From contig JAKUTK010000005.1 in the NCBI GenBank assembly GCA_022448005.1, positions 145,286 through 209,285 of the forward strand: a DNA stretch of 64,000 nt, given 5' to 3'. Below are positions 12,019-24,639 of the stretch, piece by piece; positions within the stretch are counted from its first letter, which is position 1, and each line of letters starts with the position of its first letter. A program made the position numbers and the translations under genes. The notes under the pieces are model-generated. The model was not told where the DNA came from. It saw only the letters and a program-made list of their open reading frames with translations, and ran no database searches. Source of the DNA: Pseudomonas sp. (GTDB lineage Bacteria > Pseudomonadota > Gammaproteobacteria > Pseudomonadales > Pseudomonadaceae).

Positions 12019-12555
12019 ATGATCAATACCCAGACGCTTGCTCGGCCCTATGCAAAGGCCGCTTTCGAGTTTGCCAGCGCGGCGGGCCGGATTGATGCCT
12101 GGTCGGGCATGTTGAGCCTGGCTGCGGTCGCTGTTGACGTTCCCCAAGTTACCGAACTGCTGAAGAACCCACGTCTGACCAGCGAAAGCAAAGTTCAGAC
12201 GCTGGTTCAGCTGTTCGGTAGCGATATCGATGAAGCATTCCGAAACTTCGTCTCCACACTTGGCGATAACGATCGTCTGGATGTGTTGCCGACTATTCGG
12301 GAGCTGTTCGAGGAACTCAAGGCTGAGGCCGAAAAGACACTCGACGTTGAAGTGCAGACGGCTTTCGAGCTGACCTCTGCGCAACTCCAAACTTTGGCTG
12401 CCGCCCTGTCGAAGCGGCTAGATCGTACCGTCAACCCCCAGCAGGTCGTTAACCCTGCGCTGATCGGCGGCGTTGTTATCCGCGCCGGCGATGTGGTTGT
12501 CGACGGTTCGGTCCGCGGCAAACTGAGCCAGTTGGCCGAATCGTTGAAATCCTGA
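12019..12555 (+). CDS. atpH: F0F1 ATP synthase subunit delta
   Basis: Joins the peripheral stalk to the top of F1. The 178-aa soluble protein starts MINTQTLARPYAKAAFEFA and ends with the family signature GGVVIRAGDVVVDGSVRGKL (about residues 151-170). Length and position between atpF and atpA are standard. Confidence 0.96.
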   Translation: MINTQTLARPYAKAAFEFASAAGRIDAWSGMLSLAAVAVDVPQVTELLKNPRLTSESKVQTLVQLFGSDIDEAFRNFVSTLGDNDRLDVLPTIRELFEELKAEAEKTLDVEVQTAFELTSAQLQTLAAALSKRLDRTVNPQQVVNPALIGGVVIRAGDVVVDGSVRGKLSQLAESLKS

Positions 12556-12570
12556 TTTGAGGGTCGTGGC

Positions 12571-14115
<1,545 letters not shown>

Positions 14116-14121
14116 GCCGCA

Positions 14122-14143
14122 GCGGGAGCCGCAAGGCTCCCGC
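14122..14143 (+). terminator. Intercistronic hairpin between atpA and atpG
   Basis: A perfect 9-bp GC-rich stem (GCGGGAGCC / GGCTCCCGC) with a GCAA tetraloop lies just after the atpA stop. There is no proper T tract, so it is more likely an mRNA-stability or attenuation element than a full terminator. Confidence 0.55.
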
Positions 14144-14165
14144 TTGCTAACCCGATAGGTGTCAA

Positions 14166-15029
14166 ATGGCAGGCGCAAAAGAGATTCGCAGCAAGATTGC
14201 GAGCATCAAAAGCACGCAGAAGATCACCAGCGCCATGGAAAAGGTGGCGGTCAGCAAGATGCGCAAGGCACAGATGCGCATGGCTGCCAGCCGTCCCTAT
14301 GCGGAGCGGATCCAGCAGGTTATTGGCCACCTGGCCAATACCAACCCTGAATACCGTCATCCGTTCATGGTTGAGCGCCCGGTCAAACGTGTCGGCTACA
14401 TCATCGTGTCGTCCGATCGTGGCCTGTGCGGCGGCTTGAACACCAACCTGTTCAAGGCGCTGATCAAGAACATGAAGGAATGGCACGACAGTAAAGTCGA
14501 AGCTGACCTGTGCGTGATCGGTAACAAAGGTGCGAGCTTCTTCCGCAGCTTTGGCGGCAACGTGGTCGCGGCAGTCAACGGACTTGGCGAAGAGCCGTCG
14601 ATCAATGATCTGATCGGCAGCGTCAAGGTCATGTTGGACGCTTTCGATCAAGGTCGTCTGGACCGTCTCTATCTGGTGTCGAACAAGTTCATCAACACCA
14701 TGACGCAGAAACCGACCGTAGCTCAGTTGCTACCGTTGGCCGCGAGCGACGATCAGACCGCGCCGAAAGGTAAATGGGATTATTTGTACGAACCCGACGC
14801 TCGCTTGTTGCTGGATGCGCTGCTGGTTCGCTATGTCGAATCCCAGGTCTACCAGGCCGTGGTCGAGAACGGTGCCGCCGAACAGGCTGCCCGGATGATC
14901 GCCATGAAGAACGCAACCGACAACGCCGGTGAGCTGATCGGCGACCTGCAACTGGTCTATAACAAGGCCCGTCAGGCTGCGATCACGCAAGAAATTTCGG
15001 AAATCGTCGGCGGCGCTGCCGCGGTTTAA
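14166..15029 (+). CDS. atpG: F0F1 ATP synthase subunit gamma
   Basis: Central rotor shaft. The 287-aa protein begins [21 protein letters not shown], the conserved N-terminal helix, has the [14 protein letters not shown] segment (about residues 80-93) and ends with the C-terminal coiled-coil helix ([15 protein letters not shown]). Normal length and position. Confidence 0.97.
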   Translation: MAGAKEIRSKIASIKSTQKITSAMEKVAVSKMRKAQMRMAASRPYAERIQQVIGHLANTNPEYRHPFMVERPVKRVGYIIVSSDRGLCGGLNTNLFKALIKNMKEWHDSKVEADLCVIGNKGASFFRSFGGNVVAAVNGLGEEPSINDLIGSVKVMLDAFDQGRLDRLYLVSNKFINTMTQKPTVAQLLPLAASDDQTAPKGKWDYLYEPDARLLLDALLVRYVESQVYQAVVENGAAEQAARMIAMKNATDNAGELIGDLQLVYNKARQAAITQEISEIVGGAAAV

Positions 15030-16436
<1,407 letters not shown>

Positions 16437-16500
16437 CTGGCGCGCCCGCTTGCGGGCGCCAATAAGCTCTGCTGGCGGCGAAGGTTTCCAGCAGAGCTCA
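16437..16500 (+). promoter_or_regulatory. Two hairpins in the atpD-atpC gap
   Basis: The short gap holds a GC-rich hairpin just after atpD (GCGCCCGC with GGGCGCC) and a second perfect 11-bp inverted repeat (16465-16475 with 16488-16498, loop 12). The second ends about 18 bp before the atpC start, where it could lower translation or stability of the epsilon message. Function is inferred. Confidence 0.5.
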
Positions 16501-16516
16501 TTACCGAGGCATAAGT

Positions 16517-16945
16517 ATGGCTATGACAGTCCACTGTGACATCGTCAGCGCGGAAGAAGAGCTGTTCTCGGGGCTGGTAGAGATGGTCATCGCCCATGGT
16601 CACCTGGGTGACCTGGGCATTCTGCCGGGGCACGCTCCTTTGCTGACTGATCTCAAGCCCGGTCCGGTGCGTGTGATCAAGCAGGGCGGCGAAGAAGACA
16701 TCTTCTACATTTCTGGCGGCTTCATTGAAATCCAGCCAAATATGGTGAAGGTGCTTGCCGATACTGCTACTCGCGCCAAGGATCTGGACGAGGCGGCGGC
16801 GAAAGCTGCAGTTACAGCCGCTGAAAAAGCGTTGCACGAGAAGGGTGCCGAGTTTGACTACGGCTCCGCTGCTGCGCGTCTCGCCGAGGCTGCAGCCCAG
16901 CTGCGGACCATCGAGGCGATGCGCAAGAAGTACGGTCGCGGTTGA
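16517..16945 (+). CDS. atpC: F0F1 ATP synthase subunit epsilon
   Basis: Rotor subunit that also inhibits ATP hydrolysis. 142 aa: an N-terminal beta sandwich ([17 protein letters not shown] start, then [14 protein letters not shown] at about residues 33-46) and a C-terminal helical hairpin rich in Ala and Glu. Last gene of the operon, followed by a terminator. Confidence 0.96.
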   Translation: MAMTVHCDIVSAEEELFSGLVEMVIAHGHLGDLGILPGHAPLLTDLKPGPVRVIKQGGEEDIFYISGGFIEIQPNMVKVLADTATRAKDLDEAAAKAAVTAAEKALHEKGAEFDYGSAAARLAEAAAQLRTIEAMRKKYGRG

Positions 16946-16973
16946 TCCGCTAACGGCTTCATCGCGAACAAGT

Positions 16974-17003
16974 AAAAGGGTAGCCTTGGCTACCCTTTTT
17001 CTT
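16974..17003 (+). terminator. Rho-independent terminator of the atp operon
   Basis: A 12-bp inverted repeat (AAAAGGGTAGCC / GGCTACCCTTTT) with a very short loop and a T-rich tail lies 29 bp after atpC. It could work in both directions. Confidence 0.88.
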
Positions 17004-17064
17004 TTTCTGCCACTTGGAAATAGCCCCCGCGTCGGCCTGCGGCTACGTTTGTTCAGGATCTGCC

Positions 17065-18429
17065 ATGTCTCTCGATATCGTCATTCTCGCGGCTGGTCAG
17101 GGTACGCGCATGCGCTCGGCCCTACCGAAAGTTCTCCATCCCGTAGCGGGTCGTTCCATGCTTGGGCATGTCATCGATACCGCTCGCTCACTCGCGCCAA
17201 TTGCCATCCACGTGGTCATTGGCCACGGTGCCGAGCAGGTTCGCGAACAGCTGGCTGCGGATGATCTGAATTTTGTGGAGCAGGCCGAGCAATTGGGGAC
17301 AGGGCATGCAGTGGCCCAAGCGCTCCCGGCACTTTCGGCCGAACGTGTGCTGATCCTTTATGGTGATGTGCCGCTGATCGAGGCGGCGACGCTGGAACGT
17401 CTTCTGCAGCAGGTCACCCCAGAACAGCTCGCACTTCTCACTGTGAACCTGACCGATCCCAGCGGCTATGGACGGATCGTTCGCGACGGGCAAGGGGTGG
17501 TGCAGGCGATCGTCGAACACAAGGATGCAACTGCGGTGCAGAGGCTCATCACTGAAGGCAATACCGGCATCTTGGCCGTGCCGGGTGAGCGGCTTGCCGA
17601 CTGGCTGGGCCGGCTATCGAACAGCAACGCCCAGGGTGAGTACTACCTGACCGATGTGATCGCCATGGCGGTCGCCGATGGGCTGGTGGTCGCCACCGAG
17701 CAGCCGCTGCATGCAATGGAAGTTCAGGGCGCCAATGACCGCATTCAACTGGCTGAGCTTGAGCGACATTTTCAGCAGCGCGCCGCACGCCGTTTAATGG
17801 CACAGGGCGTGACTTTGAGAGATCCGGCGCGTTTTGATCTGCGCGGCGAGGTTGCTGCGGGCCGCGATGTGCTGATTGATATAAACGTGATTCTCGAAGG
17901 CAAGGTCGTGATCGAGGACGGTGTGGAGATCGGCCCGAATTGCGTGATCCGCAACAGCACGCTACGTCGCGGTTCGGTGGTTAAGGCCAACAGTCATCTC
18001 GAAGGCGCGGAATTGGGTGAAGGCGCTGATTGCGGGCCATTTGCCCGTTTGCGCCCCGGCGCGGTATTAGGCGCGAAAGCGCATGTTGGCAACTTCGTTG
18101 AGGTGAAGAACGCCAGCCTGGGCGAGGGCGCCAAGGCCGGGCACCTGGCCTATCTGGGCGATGCGGATATAGGTGCGCGGACCAACATCGGGGCCGGCAC
18201 CATCACCTGCAATTACGACGGTGCAAACAAGTTCCGCACAGTCATGGGCGAGGACGTCTTCATTGGCTCCAACAGCTCGTTGGTAGCTCCAGTGACCCTG
18301 GGCGATGGCGCAACCACCGGCGCGGGCTCGGTGATCACCGCTGACGTCCCGGCTGAAACTCTGGCCCTGGGACGAGCGCGACAAGCAGTGATCACAGGCT
18401 GGCGGCGGCCTCAGAAAGGCCAGAAGTAG
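17065..18429 (+). CDS. glmU: Bifunctional GlmU: glucosamine-1-P acetyltransferase / GlcNAc-1-P uridyltransferase
   Basis: Makes UDP-GlcNAc for peptidoglycan and LPS. The 454-aa protein has the N-terminal nucleotidyltransferase motif [20 protein letters not shown] (about residues 7-26), the [11 protein letters not shown] segment, and a C-terminal left-handed beta-helix of hexapeptide repeats (from about 250) including [17 protein letters not shown] 17065 gives the standard N-terminus [11 protein letters not shown]. Confidence 0.97.
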   Translation: MSLDIVILAAGQGTRMRSALPKVLHPVAGRSMLGHVIDTARSLAPIAIHVVIGHGAEQVREQLAADDLNFVEQAEQLGTGHAVAQALPALSAERVLILYGDVPLIEAATLERLLQQVTPEQLALLTVNLTDPSGYGRIVRDGQGVVQAIVEHKDATAVQRLITEGNTGILAVPGERLADWLGRLSNSNAQGEYYLTDVIAMAVADGLVVATEQPLHAMEVQGANDRIQLAELERHFQQRAARRLMAQGVTLRDPARFDLRGEVAAGRDVLIDINVILEGKVVIEDGVEIGPNCVIRNSTLRRGSVVKANSHLEGAELGEGADCGPFARLRPGAVLGAKAHVGNFVEVKNASLGEGAKAGHLAYLGDADIGARTNIGAGTITCNYDGANKFRTVMGEDVFIGSNSSLVAPVTLGDGATTGAGSVITADVPAETLALGRARQAVITGWRRPQKGQK

Positions 18430-18702
18430 CAGCGAAAGCGTTCATCGTTGGGTTGCAGGTCTGGCTCTTCTTTACCAGTGGCGTCAGACCGTCGCGCTGG
18501 TGAGTTGCTCAATCACGACCCGGTGCCGCGATTGGGGCTCGAAGGTTGGCGGAGCGGCGCTGTTAAGCCAGGCGCTGAACAGCTGACTAATCAATCTGTA
18601 GAGCCTGATGCGCTGTTTACGCCCTGAAGCGTCGCCGCAGTTGACCGTCGCGCAGATATAGGTTTTGATTCGCCAGTTATTCTTTCGAACCGAAACTTAA
18701 GC

Positions 18703-19485
18703 ATGTCGAAACGCAACACACCGCAACGACGTCACGCCATACTTGCCTTGCTCAACGAGCAGGGCGAGGTCAGCGTCGACGAGTTGTCCAGGCGCTTCGA
18801 GACCTCCGAAGTGACCATTCGCAAGGACCTCGCCGCGCTGGAGAAAAACGGTCTGCTGTTGCGTCGCTACGGCGGCGCGGTGCCCTTGCCACAGGAGCTG
18901 ATTGGTGACAGTGCGCAGCCGGTATCGCTTTGCAAGCAAGCCATCGCCCGAGCCGCTGTGGCTTGCATTCGTGAACATGCGCGAATCATCATCGACAGCG
19001 GCACCACCACGGCAGCCATGATCCCGCAGCTAGGCCACAAGCATGGTCTGTTAGTCATGACCAATTCGCTGAGTGTGGCCAATGTGTTGCGCGAGCTGGA
19101 ACACGAGCCGACACTGCTGATGACAGGCGGTACCTGGGATCCGCACTCCGAGTCGTTCCAGGGACAGGTCGCCGAACAAGTGCTGCGGTCTTACGACTTC
19201 GACCAGCTGTTCATCGGTGCAGACGGTATCGATCTGCAGCGTGGCACCACCACTTTCAACGAGTTACTCGGCCTGTCGCGGGTAATGGCCGAAGTTGCTC
19301 GTGAAGTCATCGTGCTGGCCGAGTCCGACAAGATTGGCCGACGCATACCCAATCTGGAGTTGCCCTGGGGCGACATCCATACCCTTATCACGGACGACCG
19401 TCTCACCCCCGAGGCGCGTTCAAGCATTCTGGCCCGCGGTGTCAAGCTGATCTGCGCGGCCGTTGAAACCCATCAGGAGTCCTGA
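18703..19485 (+). CDS. DeoR-family regulator next to glmS (GlmR-like)
   Basis: 260-aa DeoR/GlpR-type repressor: N-terminal winged helix ([22 protein letters not shown] then [13 protein letters not shown], residues about 6-50) and a C-terminal sugar-phosphate sensor domain with [10 protein letters not shown] and GADGID. It lies between glmU and glmS, 2 bp before glmS. A DeoR-type gene in this position of Pseudomonas aeruginosa (PA5550, GlmR) affects amino-sugar synthesis, so a role in glmS control is inferred by position. The 273-bp gap before it shows no clear gene. Confidence 0.88.
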   Translation: MSKRNTPQRRHAILALLNEQGEVSVDELSRRFETSEVTIRKDLAALEKNGLLLRRYGGAVPLPQELIGDSAQPVSLCKQAIARAAVACIREHARIIIDSGTTTAAMIPQLGHKHGLLVMTNSLSVANVLRELEHEPTLLMTGGTWDPHSESFQGQVAEQVLRSYDFDQLFIGADGIDLQRGTTTFNELLGLSRVMAEVAREVIVLAESDKIGRRIPNLELPWGDIHTLITDDRLTPEARSSILARGVKLICAAVETHQES

Positions 19486-19487
19486 CC

Positions 19488-21338
19488 ATGTGTGGCATCG
19501 TTGGCGCCGTCGCTGAACGCAATATCACCCCGATCCTGCTCGAAGGCCTCAAGCGCCTGGAATACCGTGGCTATGACAGCGCTGGCGTCGCCGTGCTGGA
19601 TGATGGTTGCCAGCTGCACCGTCTGCGACGCTCCGGCAAGGTCGCCGAGCTGGAGCAGGCCCAACAGGAAGAGCAGCTCACCGGTCGGCTGGGTATCGCG
19701 CATACCCGTTGGGCGACTCATGGAGCACCATGCGAGCGCAACGCCCATCCACACTTTTCGGGCGACGCCCTCGCCGTGGTGCACAACGGCATCATCGAAA
19801 ATCATGAAGCGCTACGCCAGCAGCTGAAAGGGATGGGCTATGTTTTCGTGTCAGATACCGACACCGAAGTCATCGTCCATCTGTTGCATCACAAGCTCGG
19901 CGAGGTTGCCGACCTGACCGTCGCGCTCAAGGAAGCCGTCAAAGAGTTGCACGGCGCCTATGGTCTGGCGGTGGTCAGCGCGCAGCAGCCAGATCGTCTA
20001 CTCGCTGCTCGTAGCGGTAGCCCGTTGGTGATTGGCCTGGGTTTGGGAGAGAATTTCCTCGCGTCCGACCAGCTGGCCCTACGTCAGGTCACTGACCGCT
20101 TCATGTACCTGGAAGAAGGTGATATCGCCGAGATCCGCCGCGACAGTGTGAAGATCTGGGACGTCGACGGCCAGGCTGTCGAGCGTGAAAGCGTGCAATA
20201 CCATGAAGGCGCCGAGGCTGCCGACAAAGGCGAGTATCGCCACTTCATGCTCAAGGAAATACATGAGCAACCCAAGGTCGTGCAACGCACCCTCGAAGGT
20301 CGTCTTGGTGATCACCAGGTGCTGGTTCAGGCGTTCGGTCCGCAGGCGGCGGAGTTGTTCGCCAAAGTGCGTAACGTGCAGATCGTCGCCTGTGGCACTA
20401 GCTATCACGCGGGAATGGTCGCCCGTTACTGGCTGGAAGAGCTGGCCGGCATTCCTTGTCAGGTAGAGGTGGCCAGTGAGTTTCGCTACCGCAAAGTGGT
20501 GGTGCAGCCCGATACGTTGTTCGTCACCATTTCCCAGTCCGGCGAAACCGCTGATTCGCTCGCCGCGCTGCGCAACGCCAAGTCTCGTACCGAAGAGGAA
20601 GGGCGTTACCTCGCCAGTCTGGCCATCTGCAACGTCGGTATCAGCTCGCTGGTCCGCGAGTCGGACTTGACCCTGTTGACCCAGGCCGGCCCGGAGATCG
20701 GAGTGGCTTCGACCAAGGCGTTCACCACGCAACTGGTCGGCCTGTTGCTGCTGACCCTGTCGCTGGGTCAGGTGCGCGGCACCTTGGCGCCTGCTCTGGA
20801 AGCGGAGCTGATCGACGAATTGCGCCGCCTGCCGACGCGTCTCGGTGAGGCGCTGGCCATGGATACCACGGTGGAAAAGATCTCCGAGCACTTCGCCGAG
20901 AAGCACCACACGCTGTTCCTCGGCCGCGGTGCGCAGTATCCGGTGGCCATGGAAGGCGCGCTGAAGCTCAAGGAGATTTCCTACATTCATGCCGAGGCCT
21001 ATCCGGCCGGTGAGCTCAAGCATGGCCCCTTGGCCCTGGTCGACGCTGACATGCCGGTGGTTACCGTGGCACCGAACAATGAGCTCTTGGAAAAGCTCAA
21101 ATCCAACCTGCAGGAAGTGCGCGCGCGTGGCGGCGAGCTGATTGTTTTCGCCGATCGCGAAGCGGGCATCGAAAACGGCGAGGGCACCTTTATCGTCAGC
21201 ATGCCGCATATCCACGACGTGCTGGCGCCGATCCTCTACACCATTCCGTTGCAGCTGCTTTCCTATTACGTCGCCGTCCTGCGTGGCACTGACGTCGATC
21301 AGCCGCGCAATCTGGCCAAATCGGTAACCGTAGAATAG
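19488..21338 (+). CDS. glmS: Glutamine-fructose-6-phosphate aminotransferase GlmS
   Basis: Makes glucosamine-6-phosphate from fructose-6-phosphate and glutamine. 616 aa: N-terminal class II glutaminase with the catalytic Cys right after Met ([10 protein letters not shown]), and two SIS domains carrying ACGTSYHAG and [14 protein letters not shown]. It ends with the highly conserved [13 protein letters not shown], whose DNA is the recognition sequence for TnsD-type proteins; a Tn7-like element sits directly behind the stop codon. Confidence 0.98.
   Translation: MCGIVGAVAERNITPILLEGLKRLEYRGYDSAGVAVLDDGCQLHRLRRSGKVAELEQAQQEEQLTGRLGIAHTRWATHGAPCERNAHPHFSGDALAVVHNGIIENHEALRQQLKGMGYVFVSDTDTEVIVHLLHHKLGEVADLTVALKEAVKELHGAYGLAVVSAQQPDRLLAARSGSPLVIGLGLGENFLASDQLALRQVTDRFMYLEEGDIAEIRRDSVKIWDVDGQAVERESVQYHEGAEAADKGEYRHFMLKEIHEQPKVVQRTLEGRLGDHQVLVQAFGPQAAELFAKVRNVQIVACGTSYHAGMVARYWLEELAGIPCQVEVASEFRYRKVVVQPDTLFVTISQSGETADSLAALRNAKSRTEEEGRYLASLAICNVGISSLVRESDLTLLTQAGPEIGVASTKAFTTQLVGLLLLTLSLGQVRGTLAPALEAELIDELRRLPTRLGEALAMDTTVEKISEHFAEKHHTLFLGRGAQYPVAMEGALKLKEISYIHAEAYPAGELKHGPLALVDADMPVVTVAPNNELLEKLKSNLQEVRARGGELIVFADREAGIENGEGTFIVSMPHIHDVLAPILYTIPLQLLSYYVAVLRGTDVDQPRNLAKSVTVE
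21303..21338 (+). other. attTn7: attTn7 recognition sequence in the 3' end of glmS
   Basis: The last 36 bp of glmS encode [11 protein letters not shown]. In Tn7 this segment is bound by TnsD, and insertion occurs about 25 bp downstream. A GGTTGAG-ATC-CTCAACC hairpin (21340-21356) lies between the stop codon and the element. Position and the adjacent tns genes support the call. Confidence 0.85.
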
Positions 21339-21383
21339 CGGTTGAGATCCTCAACCTGGTAATTGGCTGCACGGAATAAAGAT

Positions 21384-21430
21384 TGACACAAAATATTAAA
21401 GTATGACACAACCTATTATAGTTTGACACA
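21384..21430 (+). repeat. Three TnsB-site-like end repeats of the Tn7-like element
   Basis: The heptamer TGACACA occurs at 21384, 21404 and 21424, exactly 20 bp apart, each preceded by T/A and followed by an AT-rich stretch. This matches the tandem TnsB-binding sites at the glmS-proximal (right) end of Tn7-type elements. No canonical TGT terminus is seen; a possible outer edge is the TGC at 21368, 30 bp after the glmS stop, which is a guess. Confidence 0.72.
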
Positions 21431-21583
21431 ACACGTAACCCCCTGTAGATAAAGAGGTTTCGTGTTTTTGGCTAAGCCGTTTGTCAGGCGCTGCCGCCTC
21501 GGTTTTTTTCAGGAGTAGTCTGGAGAGCCCTTCGACACGAGTGCTTGGTAGCCCGTGTTTTCCTAGAACTATTTTCTCGCCGA

Positions 21584-22474
21584 ATGAAGGGAGCGGTCCG
21601 GACGAACGGAGGAGGAAGGGTGCGAGGTCGTAGGTTTGCTTCAAATCAGGATATTGAACGGCACATCGCCAATGGTTTTGGAGCAGGCGCCGGAGCTGAG
21701 TACGTGCCTTGGTTACGTGTTCAGGATGTCCCTTCGATGGGGCGTTCCTGGAAAATCCAAGGCGTTAAGATTGATCGAATTCATCACCTCTTATCCGATC
21801 TTGAACGGGCGTACTTTTTACTCTGTGAGTTTTCAGAGGACGTAGTGGACATTCGCGAGCAGTATCCCCTTCTGCCATTGGACAGCACCCAGGCAATTGC
21901 CAGAGCTTTCGGTGTTCGGTATCCAAGGTACAAAAACAATTCTGTTCCGCTCGTAATGACCACTGACTTTCTGCTCACCGTTAAGCAGCCAAACGGGGAC
22001 CTCAAGTCCGTTGCCAGGACGATCAAATATCAGCAAGACCTTGAAGGCAACGGCTGTGCTCGCACCTTGGAGAAGCTAGAGGTCGAGCGACGGTTCTGGA
22101 TGAGCCAAGGCGTAGATTGGAGCATCGTAACAGAGGAGCTGTTTACGCCTAATTTGATCCTGAATCTCGTATTTCTTCGCAAATACGCCAAATTGCCTCG
22201 CGCCCTGATGGATGTGTCGCTGCATGCGGATTTTATCGAGATTCTCGAGTCGATAAAGGTTTGCCCATGGTCAACTTCAGAGAGTTTGAGAAAAATTGGT
22301 CACCGGCTGTCTATACCTTATAGCGATGCTCGTGACATTTTCCTTAATTTGATCTGGCGCAAAGTCATAAGGCTCGACTTAGCGAGCGCGCCTTTATATC
22401 TCAAATCACCACTTCCAGATTTCAGTGTTGTTTATACCACTGAAATGTTCACACTGAACGAGAAGTCATCATGA
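21584..22474 (+). CDS. tnsA: TnsA-like transposon endonuclease subunit
   Basis: Cuts the 5' strands at the transposon ends, so that with TnsB the element moves by cut and paste. The 296-aa product (ATG 21584; the frame is open to a TTG at 21545) has the TnsA core: HHLLSDLERAYFLLCEFSEDVVDIREQ with Glu74, TTDFLL with Asp128, and RTIKYQQDL with Lys148. The residue two before the Lys is Thr where Tn7 TnsA has Gln130. An N-terminal Arg/Gly-rich segment precedes it. The stop overlaps the tnsB start. Confidence 0.9.
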   Translation: MKGAVRTNGGGRVRGRRFASNQDIERHIANGFGAGAGAEYVPWLRVQDVPSMGRSWKIQGVKIDRIHHLLSDLERAYFLLCEFSEDVVDIREQYPLLPLDSTQAIARAFGVRYPRYKNNSVPLVMTTDFLLTVKQPNGDLKSVARTIKYQQDLEGNGCARTLEKLEVERRFWMSQGVDWSIVTEELFTPNLILNLVFLRKYAKLPRALMDVSLHADFIEILESIKVCPWSTSESLRKIGHRLSIPYSDARDIFLNLIWRKVIRLDLASAPLYLKSPLPDFSVVYTTEMFTLNEKSS

Positions 22475-24639
22475 AAATTTCAGTTAATGATGTCTTTGAG
22501 CCTGTCACAGAACTCTCCGTGCTATCTACTATGGCGAGAGCAATTCACCTCGACGAGAAGAGCGACGCGCTGGTTGTCATGGATCTGACGGAACCTCCCA
22601 GGAAGCCCTATTCGATAGGCCTGGAGGAATTCAGGAGTTCTTTGGTGTCGGGCGATACAAAGCCTGTAGTGATGGCAGTACCAAAATTTCTATTGGTTTT
22701 GGAAGAAGATCTCGATGAGAGCGCGAGGCGCGATAGGGATCAAAAATGGGCTTTGATTGCGCCATTTTTGGATCCGGCCTATCCAGGGCAAATATTCGTT
22801 CATGGTGAGATGGGCCGGTTGGTAGGTGATCGCGCCGCTGAAGTGGGCGTGCAGCGTAAGACGCTATATCGTTTGTTGTATCGATACTGGTTTTACGGCC
22901 AAGTAAGAAATGCGCTTCTTAAAAATTATTCTGCTGTTGGTGTTGGGAATCGTAACTACTCTGCTGATAAACGGCCGGGACGAAAACCTAAATATCAAGG
23001 GTTGCTAGTCTCACCTGCCAAATTACTAAGCGATATTGACAAGCGGTGTATCCGGGTGTCTTACGCGCTTTACGCTAAGAACAAGAAAGCGACGATTATC
23101 AGCGCTTACGACAAAATGCTTGAGAAATACTATTCCGAGAAGCAGCTTTACAAAAATCCCGAAAGTAAAGTTCGATTGCTTCCTCAATCTGAAATTCCGA
23201 CATTCAACCAGTTTGATTACTGGGGAAAGCAATTTTTCGATGACATCGAAACTGATCGTGGACGTAAGGGCGTGACGAAGTGGCTAAAGGATTGCCGCCC
23301 ATTATCCGGTACCGTCCGCGATTGGCTTAGAGGGCCTTGTCATCAATTTGAAATCGACGCGACCATCGCTGACATTTACTTGGTCAACAGCTACTCCCGA
23401 CGAATGCTCATCGGTCGTCCCGTGGTGTACATCGTGATCGACAGTTTCTCGGGGATGATTGTTGGTCTGTATGTAGGTCTTGAGGGGCCTAGCTGGAACG
23501 GAGCGCGACAGGCACTGTTCAACGCATTCACCTCCAAGGTGGAGTTTTGCGCGCAGAACGGCGTCGATATCAGCTCTGATGATTGGGACTGCCGTCACCT
23601 GCCGCATCAAATCTACGCCGACAGAGGTGAAATGCTGGGGGCGGCTGCTGAGGGCCTCGCGGCTGGCCTGGGTATCGATATGGGGACAGCTCCGCCGTAT
23701 CGACCAGATTGGAAGCCCATGGTCGAGAGTCGCTTCGGCATCCTGAATGATTTAACCGGTATTAGGTGGCTCCCCGGCGGTGTAGCGGCCCGAGAAAAGG
23801 AACGCGGCGAACGTGATTATCGGCTCGATGCGACGCTGAATCTGAAGGAGTTCACCCAGATCATCATCGAGTGCATTCTCCACTACAACCGTTTCCACCG
23901 GCAGCCGGATCGTCTTACCCAGGCGATGATGAACGATGGCGTGGAACCCACCCCGATGAAGATCTGGAGGTGGGCGTTGGAGAATGACCTTATCCAGCCA
24001 AACAAGCGGCCTGACGAGCTGATATATCTCAATTTGCTGCCTCGGGAAAGGGCCACCGTCCAAAAGGGAGGCGTGTTGTTCCGCGGCATGCATTATCTCT
24101 GCGAGATGGCTATCGAGGAAAACTGGTTCGCGAAAGCGCGTCGCAATGGCGTCTGGTCGATTGATTGCTGGTTTGATCCGAACTCCGCAGCGCACATCTG
24201 GATCAAGGGCGAGAACAAGGAGTTCCTGCGTTGCGATCTGCGACGGTCGGATGCCAAGTATGCGAATTATCGCTCGGACGAGGTCTACGATCTTCTGGAG
24301 GCCTACAGGCAGATACCACCGGCTCATAAGCGCGCCGAACTAGAAAGCCGAGTAGGCCTGGTCGAGACGGTTGAGCAAGTTGTCGGCAATGCAATGGCCG
24401 AAAGAAAGCTTGAACCCGCCGCCGGCTCTAAGGCTGAAGCGTTGGCGAACATACGCGAGAATCGTGCGGAAGAGCGGCTGCTGGAGCGAGAGCAGGCCAC
24501 TGTCCCTGACGGCGTACGTGCAGAACCCGTTGAACCTAATGCTCAGAGCCCTGCCATTACCCGAGAATCGTACGCTGGACCGCGCACCTCGCAGGTTATC
24601 GATTTGCTCAAAAGAGTTCGACCGGGGCAGACCAAATGA
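22471..24639 (+). CDS. tnsB: TnsB-like DDE transposase
   Basis: Binds the end repeats and makes the 3'-end cuts and joining. The 722-aa protein has N-terminal DNA-binding domains with a KRPGRKPKY linker (near 170-178), an RNase-H-fold core with Asp296 (FEIDAT), Asp384 (YADRGEM) and Glu419 (MVESRFG), and a C-terminal beta-barrel and tail. The D-D-E spacing (88 and 35) is the same as in Tn7 TnsB. The end of the chain probably contacts TnsC. It overlaps both tnsA and tnsC by ATGA. Confidence 0.94.
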   Translation: MKISVNDVFEPVTELSVLSTMARAIHLDEKSDALVVMDLTEPPRKPYSIGLEEFRSSLVSGDTKPVVMAVPKFLLVLEEDLDESARRDRDQKWALIAPFLDPAYPGQIFVHGEMGRLVGDRAAEVGVQRKTLYRLLYRYWFYGQVRNALLKNYSAVGVGNRNYSADKRPGRKPKYQGLLVSPAKLLSDIDKRCIRVSYALYAKNKKATIISAYDKMLEKYYSEKQLYKNPESKVRLLPQSEIPTFNQFDYWGKQFFDDIETDRGRKGVTKWLKDCRPLSGTVRDWLRGPCHQFEIDATIADIYLVNSYSRRMLIGRPVVYIVIDSFSGMIVGLYVGLEGPSWNGARQALFNAFTSKVEFCAQNGVDISSDDWDCRHLPHQIYADRGEMLGAAAEGLAAGLGIDMGTAPPYRPDWKPMVESRFGILNDLTGIRWLPGGVAAREKERGERDYRLDATLNLKEFTQIIIECILHYNRFHRQPDRLTQAMMNDGVEPTPMKIWRWALENDLIQPNKRPDELIYLNLLPRERATVQKGGVLFRGMHYLCEMAIEENWFAKARRNGVWSIDCWFDPNSAAHIWIKGENKEFLRCDLRRSDAKYANYRSDEVYDLLEAYRQIPPAHKRAELESRVGLVETVEQVVGNAMAERKLEPAAGSKAEALANIRENRAEERLLEREQATVPDGVRAEPVEPNAQSPAITRESYAGPRTSQVIDLLKRVRPGQTK

